Positions 1 to 26,290 are shown, counted from the stretch's first letter. The stretch: 64,000 nt of DNA from Atrichornis clamosus (GCA_013400975.1 WBMZ01011595.1:20106-84105); one strand, 5' to 3'. A program made the numbers and translations. The notes: a model not told the origin generated them from the sequence alone.

Positions 1-1633
1 GAAGGAGAGGCCTGTGGGAGAAGTGGCCCCAGTCAGAATGGACCTCATATTTAGGGGGTCTCCTCTGAAGAAATCCAGAGCCCTTCCCCGTTCTGGGGCA
101 TCCCCAGGAGCTGTGCAGTGGCCATGTGTCCCTAAGGGTGCCAGGCCCTTGCTGCCACCCTGCTCTGTCCCCTTCCGTGACCTGGGAGGCTGGGGAGCTC
201 CTGGTGTCGGGGCTGAGCTGCTGCCCACCCCTCCCTGCTGCCTTGGCAGGCCGTGTTTCCCAGGAATAGGCCCCAAACGTCAGTGTTGAGGGTGCTGGAG
301 GCTGTGCCTGCCCTGGCCAGGGCAGCCAAGCGTGGGGTGAGGCTGCTCAGGGCGACCATGGCCTCTCGGTGCCTTCTGCCCCGGAGATGGATGGAAATCT
401 CATGGAGGTGTAGGTGGGAAAATGCTGGCAAGGGGGAGGTGGCTCTTTGGTACTCCCAGCAGCTCTCCCTGAGCAGCACCTTCCTGTTGGAGACCCCAGG
501 CTGTCTGTAACAGATCTCTTAAAGGAGACATCTTTCGTAGGAACTGCTCAGAAACAGGGCCAAACGATGCCTTTGGGGCATGGGGGAAAGAGGCAGGAGG
601 GACACCCCTCCCCTGGCAGACCAGGGCACATGTCCCCCCTCACCAGGGCATTGGAATGACTTCCTACCCAAAGAAAGGGGCATGCTCCAAGCTCTGCAGC
701 GAGGTTTCTCCTTGGGAACACACAACAGCCTGCGGCACCCACAGCAGTGCTAAGGCGGCACCACGATGGCTTCTGGGAGGATCAAGCCCTGGCCAGAGAG
801 GGGTCACAGCTGAGAGAGACCTGGAGTGAGGGGCTGATCCCAGAGGAGGCTCTGCAGCACTGGCGGGAGGTTTGCTGCTCTCTGGCAGGAAAAAGCATCC
901 TGGATCACAAACATCAATGTGGCTGAATGTGACCTGGGGCACAGGATGTGTGTGAGACAGCCCCAAGAGCGCAACCAGCGTCCTCCATGCTCCCACTTCC
1001 ATCCTCCCACTGTTGCAAATGGATGTTAACTTGTCAGGAATTGCTCTCAGCCTTGCTGGATTTTAGCTGGGCTTTTAGAAGGAGCAGCAGGAACCACCCC
1101 AGTGCTGGCTCCAGGCGAGTCCCACCAGACCACGGTGGTTTTGGCATGTGCAAAAATGAAATAAAAGCCCCGGTCTCTGGGGAGCCAGCCAGCCGAGAGC
1201 GGATGAGCCTTCCCATTAATGTGTCATTAATGTGCAGCTCCGGCGTCGACTCTTCTGGCAGTGCAGAGGTAATTACAACCCAACTGTAAAGCACTGCACA
1301 TGGATTTATTTACTGCCTTATTAGTGGCATCTGTTCTCCCAGAGAAGTGGCTCAGCTGTTTGCTCTCCTTCAGGGAAACCAGTGGAACTCATTGTGTGCA
1401 TGGTCCATGCTAACTCACATGCCTGGGCTGGAAAGTGGGCTAAAGGAGGTGAGCACAGTACTGTGGTTGGTTTGGACCCTACTTGTTGGTTTAATTCTCC
1501 CAGCACCTGAGCCCAGCTCAGAATGAAGGCGACACAGAGCTTCATCCCACTCCTGAAGGACACGTCTGTGTTTGAGATCCTGCAGCATTTCTCTTCCCAC
1601 CTGTCTGCCAGCACTGCCCCACAATGTTTTAGC

Positions 1634-1800
1634 ATCATAAAATCACTGAAACATGGAATCATTAAGGTTGGGAAAGCCCTCTAAGATCATCAAGTCCAAC
1701 CATCAACCCAGCACCACCACTGTGTTCACCACTAAACCATGTCCTCAAGTGCCACATCCACATCCTCCATTTCCTCCTCTGGACACGAGCATCTTCTCCA
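1634..1800 (-). mobile_element. CR1 LINE 3' fragment
   Basis: The plus strand reads as the complement of a CR1 3' end: an AATCATTAAGGTTGGGAAAG-like stretch followed by CTCTAAGATCATCAAGTCCA and an AACCATCAACCCAGCACCAC-type body. The right boundary is approximate because similarity fades. Confidence 0.8.
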
Positions 1801-2692
1801 GCAAGAGCCATGGGGATGACTGGGCCTGGTGCTGCAGGATGCTCGGCTCACCCCGAGCTGCATCCACCCAGGCTCCCCAGGGTGTTGCTGCTGCTGAGCC
1901 ACTGTGGCCAAATCGCTGCTGCAGCATCCACTGCCTTGGCTGCTGTCCTGGCCCAGCTCTGCAGCTTAGCACATTTCCCAAGGAAAATGGATACTGGGTT
2001 GGTTAACTAAATTTTGTGGCGAATGGAAGTTAAGTGGCTGCAAATCCATTGGAGAAGCCAGTTCGTTTAGGGCACAGAGTGTAATGGGAGGAGGAGAGCA
2101 CCTGGAATGGGGGAAGTGGGAAGCACCAGCCAAAAGGTTTTTGTTGCCTGTCACCTGAGGTTCCTCGAGAAAAATTCACACCTGGGCCGTGCTGATCAAG
2201 GTGCAAGATTGGGATGCAAAGTATGGAATTACAAGTGTAAATATTTATCCATGGGCAGGAGATGTCCCAGCCAAATCAGAGTGCCCAGATGTTTTATATG
2301 AGGTTATTGCATCCATCAAGTGCTCAGGTACAACAGGACTTCACTGAACACTGACACCCACACTACCAAACCTCCAGTCACAGTAAAACTTGGCACAGCC
2401 CCTCTGTTTCTGCTCGTCTATCGATCCAGGCGTCCCCGAGGCCCTCTGGCTGCGGTGACCGGCCTGTGACACCAGACCATGCTGGGAGGGTCGCAGAGCC
2501 TGGGATGCTGCAGTCCGCTGGTTGTCCCAGGGATAAAGCTGTTCTTTACGCCTCAGGGACTGCTCTGAGCCTCCCAAAAGCAAAGTCCTTCTCTCCAGGG
2601 CCAAGCTGACCTTTTGTTTGTTTTACTTCAGCATGAACAATACCAGTCTGCAGTAAAATTTCACTGCTTCTTTACACCATAGTGTATAACTA

Positions 2693-2716
2693 ATCTATAT
2701 ATATAGTCTATATATA
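2693..2716. repeat. TA-rich microsatellite
   Basis: Two short runs of alternating TA separated by a GTC interruption, in the AT-rich stretch just before the TRPM2 CpG-rich promoter. No other function is visible. Confidence 0.7.
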
Positions 2717-2794
2717 CATAAAGTTAATACACTTTTGTAATATAAAGGATGCTTGACAGGTAAGGAAGGGATTTGTCATCACATTTGCCAAGCC

Positions 2795-3310
2795 TGCGAC
2801 GCACCCGAGCCTCCCTCAGCCCCGCCGGGCTGCCGCTCGTTCCGGCAGCACCCATGTGCTGTGGTCCCACCGTGCCCCGAGCAGCCCCTGCGTGTCACAT
2901 CTGCCCAGAGGGGCTCGGGCGCGAGTGGGGCTGAGGGCAGCGGGACTGCGGGTAGGGCGAGCGTGACTCAGCCGCTCCAGCAAACTCGGGACTCGCCTGG
3001 GCGCTGCAGCTCCTCGGCAGGGATCGCTTCTGCAGCCTGATTTGCTGGGAAGCTGCCAGCCGCCTGCCACCTCCTCCTCTCTGCAGGCAGCTCTGCCCTA
3101 TTCTCCGCTCATCGCCTGTGTCTCCAGTGACAAAATGACCCGCCGGACGAGAGGGACACGGGGCTGAATCCCTCTGGCAGGCGCGGAGCGGAGGAGCCGG
3201 TGATGCGTCCGGAGGATGCGGCAGGGAAGGTACGGGCAGCCTCGCTGCGGTCGTGCCGGCGGAGGGGCGGCGGGGTGGGCAGGTTCACAGGCACTGTCCA
3301 GCCTTGCACC
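2795..3310 (+). promoter_or_regulatory. TRPM2: CpG-rich promoter and likely non-coding exon 1 of TRPM2
   Basis: This GC- and CpG-rich block stands out sharply from the AT-rich DNA before it. A good splice donor (GGGAAG followed by GTACGG) follows position 3229, so a non-coding first exon probably ends there and splices to the exon opening near 4598. The block holds an exact RTGACnnnGC motif at 2963-2972. The transcription start cannot be fixed from sequence alone. The assignment to TRPM2 rests on strand, spacing and the absence of another plus-strand gene. Confidence 0.65.
2963..2972 (+). promoter_or_regulatory. Antioxidant response element / AP-1-like site
   Basis: GTGACTCAGC matches the published ARE core RTGACnnnGC exactly and also contains the AP-1 heptamer TGACTCA. 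It lies about 260 bases before the proposed exon 1 donor. Binding by NRF2-small MAF or AP-1 is inference. Confidence 0.5.
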
Positions 3311-4447
3311 CCGTCCTGGTGGGTGCTGTGACCACCCCGTGAGGCCGAGGGGACCTGACCCCCTCAAGCTGGGGCGGCAAGCAGCGTGTGACGTGAGAGA
3401 GGCTCTGTCCTTGTCCCCGAGCCCTTAAGGACAGGTATTCCAGGTGTTGGAGGGCCTGGGATGGGGGCCCTTTCTGCATAGGCTTATGAGCTGCTTGTGG
3501 CCATGCCCCAAGCCCCCTCAAGCCTGTCTGCCCTGGAGGGTCACGAAGAAGGCTTAAGGATGCGTTTGACCTTATTTCAACAGCTCTTTCTCCAAAAATC
3601 AGATCTGCTGGGGGTTGTGCTGATGCAGAAAGTCAGTCTGCCAAAATCTGCCTCCCAAGGTCGGTGGAGCTGTGTAGATTCCAGGAGGGGAGCTTTTCTT
3701 TGCTGCTCCGTGATTTTGCTTCAGCACTCCTTGTCCACGCAAGGACTCCCCACTCCTGGGTGCGATGCAGAATTTGGCCTGAAGAAAGGCAGCCAAAACC
3801 CTCCTGTTAAACCCAAACCCCACAGCTTGGCCAGAGCATCACCTGAGTCTGGTGCTTCCTCCATTATCTAATCCCAGCTCTCCTGAAAGGACACCATCAC
3901 CCTTCAGGCTCCGGAGACACCCAGGAGCACTTCCACCTTTGCTCCAGCAGCTCTCCCTTCCCAGCACAGAGGGCTGTGAGTGTTCAGGCAGGCTCAGGAG
4001 TTTTGAGCCCCACCTTGCAGCAAGTCCATGTGTACCTCAGGGTTCTCAGGGCACCTTTGCAGGGGACAGAGGATCCCCCCACAGAGGAGCACCCCGTCTC
4101 TGCAGCCAGCGTGTCCGTACAGATTTTCCATGTGGGGCCACGCTCAGGCTGCTCGCACAAGAGACCTAGTTCCTGCTCTTCGTGCTGCCAGAAATATCCC
4201 AGCTGCCTGCAGCAGAGAGCAGGCGAGGAGAGCTGCAGGCTGGCAGGCTGGAAGTGGTGGGGGCAGTTTGTGGACATTGGTGGGTTTCCCTGGGGAAGCG
4301 TGGTGCATGCCAAGGCTGGTCGCCACACAGGGGGCCCCTGTGTCAGGATTGTGGCGAGGGGATGGCAGGTTTCCCGTGGACCAATCTCCACCCAAGGAAT
4401 GATGGATGGGGCACCTCAGTGCTTTAAGTTCATGGGTATCCTTTTCC

Positions 4448-4580
4448 TTTGGAGGCTGGGTTGGACAGGGCTTGGGGCAACCTGGTCTAGTGGAAGATGT
4501 CCCTGCCCATGGCAGGGGGGTGGAATGAGAAGAACTTTAAGATCCCTTCCACCCCAAACCATTCTGGGATTCTCTGATAC
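4448..4580 (+). mobile_element. CR1 LINE 3' fragment
   Basis: A typical CR1 tail on the plus strand: GGTTGGACAGGGCTTGGGGC, then a GTGTCCCTGCCCATGGCAGG-type segment, ending CATTCTGGGATTCTCTGATA. It ends about 17 bases before the splice acceptor proposed for the TRPM2 start-codon exon. Confidence 0.85.
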
Positions 4581-4669
4581 TCTTCTGCTGCCCTCAGGAT
4601 GGGGGTGTTCAGGACCTCCCAGCCTAGGAACAAGAGAGAAGAGGCAGACAAGCAGAAGACACAGGCGCC

Positions 4670-20045
<15,376 letters not shown>

Positions 20046-21220
20046 GGCCTCATGCACAGGCCAGGGCTCCAGCTGCCCCAGACCAGGCTCTGGCTGGGAC
20101 CTGCAGCTCCACCTCAGCTCACCTGTGAGACCATGGGAGCTGCTGGAGATGAGGTACTCTGGGTGCCTCCATGAATGTCATGGCAGGTCTCTGGGAGAAA
20201 AAGTGTCCCCTCCCTGGGGGCAGGGGCTGCCTGGGCAGTGCATTCCAGTCATCTGAGCCACCAAGCTTAGCTCCAGTTGTGTCTTGGTGCTTCCACATTA
20301 GCCCACAGCACTAACCCAGAGCTTGGGCCATTCAGAGCCACAGAGCTGTTCCTGTGAGGTGATCCTTCTGTCCACTCAAGCCTGCTCTCGGCTTTGGGGT
20401 GGGCACTGGGGGCTTGTCAGTCCCAGCTACCCTTCCACCAGGATATCCATCACTGCTTCCTGCTCCTGCTGTCAGCCCTGGCAGCCCCACTGCCACAGAT
20501 CCCGAAGGATTGCTCTGGAGAAGACTTGGAGTCGCTCCTGTGGCAGCTATACCCGAATCTCTCGTTGCCTCAGACCCAACAACATGGTCCTGAGCTGTGA
20601 TCCAGCACTTCTGAAGGTGTGAGCAGCTCTTGGCTTATATACCTATGGTTTCATCGCTCTGCACAGGCCCACCTGCCATGCCCCAAATGAGATGTGATCC
20701 TGCGTGTGTATGCTGAGCATTGGCTGCTAGCTGAACTCCTTCCCTCTGTCCAAGCCCAGGCCCCAGCTAAATGTCACCTGCCTGTCCCCATCCCATTGTG
20801 CACATGGATGGAAAGGGGCAGCTTGGTGGGACACAGGTGATCCATCCTCTGTGGTTCCTTGGGCAGGAGAGGGGACATCAGTGTGTCAATTCCAGACATC
20901 CCTGCTTTTAAGGAGTCTTTCACTCACATTTTCTGTTGCCTGTCATGGGGAGAACAAGGCACAGTGGACGCATTTTTTGATCATCCAGAAGGGCCCCACA
21001 GTGACATGTTATGCCTGGGACTACTCAGGGAAGGATTTTGCTTCCCCCACCTTCTCCCAATGGATCAGACACTGGCCAGCCAGGGCTGCTTATCCCACAC
21101 TGGTGACCACCACAGCACAACTTCAATTTCACCAGTGACGCACTGGGGTTTGGCAAGGGGAGGGGGCTCAGTCTGGCCATGTATTCAACCCGGCTCAATA
21201 AACCATGTATTAATCAACTA
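20046..21220 (+). other. TRPM2: TRPM2 3' untranslated region
   Basis: From the stop codon to just past an AATAAA at 21197-21202, about 1.2 kb with no further exon on the plus strand. A GT-rich segment (GGTGGTGTCTC) follows at about 21226, as expected downstream of a cleavage site. The end is inferred from these signals. Confidence 0.7.
21197..21202 (+). terminator. TRPM2: Poly(A) signal AATAAA, TRPM2
   Basis: Canonical hexamer in CTCAATAAACC, with a GT-rich element about 25 bases further on. Confidence 0.7.
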
Positions 21221-21352
21221 CAGACTGGTGGTGTCTCACAGCTGTTTAACCTGGAGGCCATGCTTGGAGCACACTTCCAGGATGAGCACAATTCCCACCC
21301 CAATCTTGTTGTACAAACTCACTTTGCCTGAAGACTCACCCCCAATGATGGC

Positions 21353-21452
21353 TGAATCACAGAATGGTTTGGGTTAGAAGGGACTTTAATGACCATTTCA
21401 TTCCAACCCCCCTGCCATGGGCAGGAACACCTTCCAGCAGACCAGGGTGCTT
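21353..21452 (-). mobile_element. CR1 LINE 3' fragment
   Basis: GAATCACAGAATGGTTTGGG, AGAAGGGACTTTAATGACCA and CTGCCATGGGCAGGAACACC: a CR1 3' end in reverse orientation. It lies between the TRPM2 poly(A) signal and the LRRC3 CpG island. Confidence 0.88.
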
Positions 21453-21779
21453 GAGATGACTTGACCCATTTAGAGTTGATATGGGAGCTGTGCACCTTCT
21501 CCCATTGCTCGTGGACTGTTTGATATCTGCTGCTGATTTCCCATCACCGAAAGAGACAGGAGACCATCTGCTGAGAGCCCACGTGGGTGTGGGGAGGTCC
21601 AGGCCAGAGGCATGGCCGGGAGGAAAGGGGCGATCATGCCTTACAGCAGCTGATCAAGCTTCTAGACCAGCAGCCCGGACCGTAGCCTCTGAAAAATTGC
21701 TGAAATCTCATTAGCAGCACTTCATTTCTGCACATTGGGGCTTCACGCGTTCACTCTCCTGCAGCCCCGTGGGGGTGCT

Positions 21780-22215
21780 GCCTGGCTGTCCCATCACCCT
21801 GTTCCCCCCGCCCCCGTACCGCCCCCGCACCGCCCGGTGCCTCCGCGGCGGGACCGCCCGGCCCGGGGCCCCGCGGGAGCGGCCGCAGCAACAGGTGGGG
21901 CCGAGCACCATTGCGGGCGAAGCGCCGCGCACCGCACCCGCACCGCACCGCACCGGCACCGGCACCGGCACCGGCACCGGCACCACACCTACAGACGGAG
22001 CCGGAGCCGGAGCGAAGAGGAGCTACCCCGGCCGAGCCGGTAAGGGACCCCCGGGGCTCCGGGGCAGCGGGGGGCGGTGGGGGTCGGTCGTGCTGCCCGG
22101 AAGGGCCCCGACTCCCCGGCCCCCGGGCAGGGCAGGCGGGCGGATCGGGGCATGGCCCCCGCACACCCCCGGGGGTCCGGAGAGGCTGCGACTCCTGAGA
22201 GCCCTCGGAGCCCTT
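21780..22215 (+). promoter_or_regulatory. LRRC3: CpG island and likely non-coding exon 1 of LRRC3
   Basis: A strongly GC- and CpG-rich block. A clear donor (CCGAGCCG followed by GTAAGG) follows position 22039. The nearest good acceptor on the plus strand is CCCTCCAG ending at 23386, just before the LRRC3 coding region, so this island most likely carries the promoter and a non-coding exon. The start of that exon is unknown. Confidence 0.7.
21955..21984. repeat. GGCACC hexamer repeat, five copies
   Basis: Five perfect GGCACC units preceded by imperfect CGCAC repeats. They lie inside the LRRC3 CpG island, 55 bases before the proposed exon 1 donor, so they may be transcribed in the 5' UTR. Confidence 0.9.
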
Positions 22216-23386
22216 CCAGGCGGTGGGAACCGGCATCGCGTAACGCGTCCTTGTTCCCGCGGAGAGACGGAGCTGTCAGAGCTCAGTATCTTTTGTAGGG
22301 CCAGAGGGATTCCCGGGAAGCTCAACTTCACAGTGAATGCACAGTGCCCCATCCCTGGGCAGGGCCACCGGAAAAGCCGCAGACAGCATCCCCCGGGTAT
22401 GGGCATCCCTCTGTGGTGCCATGAGGATGCTCACACCTGAGGGATGCTGTTACCAGAGGGATGCCATTAGCAGAAGGATGCTGGTACCAGGGGGACAACA
22501 ACAACTTGGTGCCCATAATGACATCATCATGGGCCATTTAATTCCCAGGAGAAGGGTTCCCTTGGCCTCCCACCTCTCCCCTCCATGGGGATCTCTTCCC
22601 CCAGGCTGGCCAAGGCAGCAGGAGAGGTGTGAGCAGCACAGAAGGCAGAGGAAAGGCATCCCACTTGCTTCATCTTCTGCTTTGCCCCTATCAACGCTGA
22701 GGTGTCCCTTGGGGTTCCCACATCACCCCTTTTGCTGTGCTAGCCAGTGGTTCTTCTCTTCACCTCCAGACCCCAGAGTCAGGCTATCAAACTATACTCT
22801 TTGTTTACTTTAAAAAACAAACTCACCTCCAAACCCTTCTTTGGTTAAACCCTTGGAAACATGACTTGCACCAGCTCCCGGACCAGAAAGGAAGGAAAGT
22901 AAAAAAGCTCCACATCTTGTTATTTAAAACCCTGGTGGTGATTAAGCCAGTCTGATGATCGGTGGAGTCTGACTCATCATTTTTAAAAACACTCAAGGTT
23001 GGTGAAATAGGAATTTACTGCTGCTGTTCTCCAGCAGAAAACTACAGCATTCCCCCTGGAAACTGGCAGCAGGATGGGACAGAGACTCCCAGGCCAGGCC
23101 CATCTCCACATCCCCATCCTGCAGCTCTCTTTGTCACCCTGGGTGGTCTCTGCAGAGACCAGGGTAGGGGAGCAGGAGTTTCAATCTCTGCAGCTCTACG
23201 TCTAATTAAACTTAAGGCAAATTAAGCTGTCCTGGAAAGAATAGCTGGTGTCACTCCACCCTTGTTTTCTGGTCTCCTGAGCCCAGCCTCTCACCCCTTT
23301 GCCAGGGCACGTCACACACAAGCCATTTGCAGTGCTCCAGGAAATAATGCCATGTCATATCCCCTGCACCCATTGTTTCCCTCCAG
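22216..23386 (+). other. LRRC3: LRRC3 intron, no gene seen
   Basis: Sequence between the proposed LRRC3 donor region and the acceptor at 23386. Open frames here are short and unconvincing. A small palindromic 'GGATGCTGTTACCAGAGGGA' type of local repetition occurs near 22441-22492 (GGGATG/GGATGC units). Confidence 0.55.
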
Positions 23387-23493
23387 CGATGGGAGAGGCT
23401 TTGCAGGAGTGCCGAGGGGCTGCCCTGCTGCCCAGGAGCTGCTGCCGCCCCCATGGAGCCACCAGCAGCCATGCTGAGCTGGCCAGCTGCAAG

Positions 23494-24255
23494 ATGACCC
23501 TCACCACCACCACGCCAGCCGCCAGTGTGGCCCAGGCTTTCTTCTGCCTCCTGCTCTGCATCCCCTGGGGCAGCTCCTGCCCCCCCAGCTGCCAGTGCAT
23601 GGAGCGGGCAGGGGCGAAGGCTGTCCTCTGCAGCTCCCGGCACCTGGAGGAGATCCCCAAGGACATCCCCAGAGATGTGGTGTTCCTCAAGCTGGATGCC
23701 AACAGCATCACCAGGATCCCCAGCAATGCCTTCAGGCACCTCTCCCACCTGGAGGAACTCGACCTCTCCAGGAACGCCATTGAGAAGATCGACAGAGCAG
23801 CTTTCAAAGGGGTTGCAGCGGGGCTGCGGACCCTCGACCTCTCCAGCAACCGCATCCGCAGCATTCCCAAGGAGGCCTTGCTGGCACTCAACGCCAAGCT
23901 CCGGCTGGCCAACAACCCCTGGCACTGCGAGTGTGCCTTGCAGGAGGTGCTGTGGGAGGTACGGCTGGACCCCGACTCCGTCCAGGACATCACCTGCCAC
24001 ACGGCCCCGCGGGAGGAGTACGTGGGCAAGCCGTTGCTCCAGGTCCTGGATGCCGGCGTCAACTTCTGTAGCGTGCGCCAGAGGACCATGGATGTGGCCA
24101 TGTTCATCACCATGTTCGGCTGGTTCGCCATGGTCATCATCTACGTCATCTGCTATGTCCGGCACAACCGCGAGGACGCCTGCAAGCACGTGGACTACCT
24201 GAGGTCACCGCCGAGCGCCCAGGCCCACGCAGAGACCACCAGCACTGCCCTGTAG
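23494..24255 (+). CDS. LRRC3: LRRC3, leucine-rich repeat-containing membrane protein
   Basis: A single coding exon giving 253 residues from this ATG; the human protein has 257. Order: signal peptide (about 1-28, ending WGSSC), an N-terminal cysteine cap CPPSCQC, three leucine-rich repeats (DVVFLKLDANSI, HLEELDLSRNAI, GLRTLDLSSNRI), a C-terminal cap with NPWHCECALQEVLWE, a transmembrane helix (MFITMFGWFAMVIIYVICYV) and a short cytosolic tail. It is a type I membrane protein whose molecular partner I cannot tell from sequence. This start puts a good signal peptide at the N-terminus and has an A at -3. The frame stays open upstream, and another in-frame ATG at 23389 with a strong context just after the acceptor would add 35 residues. 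TSPEAR converges from the other side. Confidence 0.95.
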   Translation: MTLTTTTPAASVAQAFFCLLLCIPWGSSCPPSCQCMERAGAKAVLCSSRHLEEIPKDIPRDVVFLKLDANSITRIPSNAFRHLSHLEELDLSRNAIEKIDRAAFKGVAAGLRTLDLSSNRIRSIPKEALLALNAKLRLANNPWHCECALQEVLWEVRLDPDSVQDITCHTAPREEYVGKPLLQVLDAGVNFCSVRQRTMDVAMFITMFGWFAMVIIYVICYVRHNREDACKHVDYLRSPPSAQAHAETTSTAL

Positions 24256-24800
24256 CGTGGGGATGGGGTGCCAGCTTCCAGCTTCTTTGCAGGGAGACAG
24301 TGGCCAACTGGTGGGCGTCAAAGCTTCTTGGTGGGATTCCCCAGTGCTTGCTCCAGACAAGTGCCACCAACCTCCCCTCCCCACGACACTGGACTGAGTG
24401 TGAGGAAAGAATGTGGGGGAGGGATGCTGAGGACACCCCTTGCAGACCTGTCCATGGAGACCGTGTTCCTGGGGACAAACACCCCCAGCCGGACTCTTCC
24501 TTGCCAGAGCTGGGCTCGCAGGGAATGCAGCCCCAGCCACGTGCTTGTGGTTTGGAGAGAACAAGCCCCTGGCAGGGAGAGATGGGGGTTGTGGGGCCAG
24601 GAGGTCCCTGGGGTGCAGAGGGTCACTGCAGTGGGGTCACCCCATCCTGGCTCCAGTGAGGGACCAGCCTTGAAGAGGGCAGGACATCCCCCCCAAGGCC
24701 CCATGCGGTATCTCAGGAACCTCTGTCTGCCCCCAACCACCCTGGGGGAGAGCTCCGAAACCTTTTGTTCCTCAATAAAGCCCTGCACTTAGGAAAAGCC
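24256..24800 (+). other. LRRC3: LRRC3 3' untranslated region
   Basis: Runs from the TAG stop to just beyond AATAAA at 24774-24779. No coding potential with family similarity is visible. Confidence 0.7.
24774..24779 (+). terminator. LRRC3: Poly(A) signal AATAAA, LRRC3
   Basis: Canonical hexamer in CCTCAATAAAGCCC, about 520 bases after the stop codon. Confidence 0.75.
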
Positions 24801-25514
24801 CTCAGGGTTTGCACTACCCCGGGAGGCGGGTGTCCAGGGAGGGCGGTGGTGCTCAGGGGGGTTTCAGCTTGTTCTAATTCAATTTCTCCCAAAGCAGACC
24901 AGCCTAAATTCAATGTACCAGCCTGACTCCCATTAGGTGCCATCCCCTCTACTTTCAGCCAAGCCTGCCTTGAGCATAGACCAGCTGCCCAAATGTATCT
25001 GGTACATCTTGCCTTATCTTGCCCTTCCTCAGGGCTGAATTAGAGCTGCTGCTCGCAGCTCAGTGATGGAAGCAAATCAAGTTCTCCTGTGTCTCACAAG
25101 GGAGAAATTGTCCTTCCTGGCAGAGCCAGCTACAGCTGCCCTGATGAGTGAGAGGAGGGAGGGATGCAGAGGCTCATCCTGCAGGCCTGGACCCTGGGGT
25201 GGTTCAGGCTGTGACCCCCCAACCCTTCCTGGTGGGCTGGCACCTCCTGCGAGCTCCCCAGCGCCAGGGTGTGTGGCCCAGCCCAGCAGGAAACCTGGGT
25301 CTGGGGAAGGTTGAGGGATGGGACACTCGGGTGAGGCAGTGGGTCCTGGGTGGCAGGAACAGAGGGGCACCCTCACCCCAACACATTGCTGTGCTCAAGG
25401 CCACCTCATCTTTGTGGGCCACCTATGGCCGTGGACATTTGTGGGTGACTTGTGTCTCTGTGAGGGGATGTCTCTGCCATGGGCAGAGCAGCTTGGGTAC
25501 CCATGTGAGACAAA
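24801..25514. other. Intergenic gap between convergent LRRC3 and TSPEAR
   Basis: About 0.7 kb separates the two inferred 3' ends. I see no gene, CR1 fragment or obvious repeat in it. Confidence 0.6.
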
Positions 25515-25530
25515 GGCTGGGTGCACACAG

Positions 25531-25536
25531 TTTATT
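25531..25536 (-). terminator. TSPEAR: Poly(A) signal AATAAA, TSPEAR
   Basis: The plus strand reads TTTATT. On the minus strand CTAATAAACTG is followed closely by TGTGTGC, a GU-rich downstream element. This implies a 3' UTR of about 0.9 kb. Confidence 0.6.
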
Positions 25537-26245
25537 AGAGCTCTGGTTAAACAAAAGAGTTCCCCTGCAAAGGCAAGGAAAAGAAAAGAGGCCACAGTTT
25601 CACCTGGAGCATTTTCCCATGCCCGTGGTAGCTGGATTGGTCCAAATGCAAAGCAGGTTTTCTCAGGAGTTGCTAACCCCGTGCAAAGGGGTGCAAGGAC
25701 CAGCACTGGTCCTCGTACAAACCTGACAGGTTTGCACGACACACACGACACTCGTTGAGGGTGACTCAAACCGGCCACAGCAGAGCAGAAGGATGGGCAG
25801 GCACCCACAGCAGTGGCATGGGGTGGCAAGGCCACCAAAGATGACATGAAGAATGACTGCAGTATCAAACCAGATGGTCCTCAGAAGCACCACAGCCCCA
25901 GGCAGCAGCATCTGCCCGAGGCAGACAGAGCCAAGCCTGAACCCACCTTTCCCCCCAATTTCTCACAACTACTGCCCTCTGCCACGCACCCACCCTGGCA
26001 GCTCATGGTCTGCTCTGTCTCTTCCTTCCCTGGCTTTGTGCAAGCCTTGGCCACAGCCACTGGTGGCTCTGGGTCCCTCCTGACTGGAGACTGACAAGCA
26101 TCGGGGTCCTGGTGAGCTGCGGGATGCACCTGGGTGCCAGGAACCTTGGGTAGGACGTGGCTCTGCAGCATGGTGGAAGAGCTTTCCCAGGAGAAACAGC
26201 CCCTTCGCCAGCCCCTGGACAAAGCTGCAGAGAGCCCTGGAGCTC

Positions 26246-26290
26246 CCTCTTCCTCCTCCTCCTTCTCCCCCTCCTCCTCCTCCTTTCCTG
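26246..26290. repeat. TCC-rich polypyrimidine tract
   Basis: Imperfect TCC/TTCC run on the plus strand, GGA-rich on the minus strand, where it would fall in the TSPEAR 3' UTR about 130 bases after the stop codon. Confidence 0.85.

Larger units (their letters stand above)
1..2770. other. Non-coding DNA upstream of TRPM2
   Basis: I see no supported exon here. Open frames in this stretch are short, overlap on both strands and resemble no family I recognise. It contains a CR1 fragment around 1634-1800, a paired CATTAATGTG motif around 1214-1235 and a TA-rich run near 2693-2716. In the human order a different gene lies upstream of TRPM2, but none of its exons is recognisable here. Confidence 0.6.

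Noticed and set aside
20859..21377. Plus-strand frame of 172 codons after the TRPM2 stop
   Set aside because: It lies in the 3' UTR, spans the poly(A) signal and continues into a CR1 fragment.
23251..24189. Minus-strand frame of 312 codons opposite LRRC3
   Set aside because: It is an antisense shadow of the GC-rich LRRC3 exon; the plus strand carries the clear leucine-rich-repeat protein.
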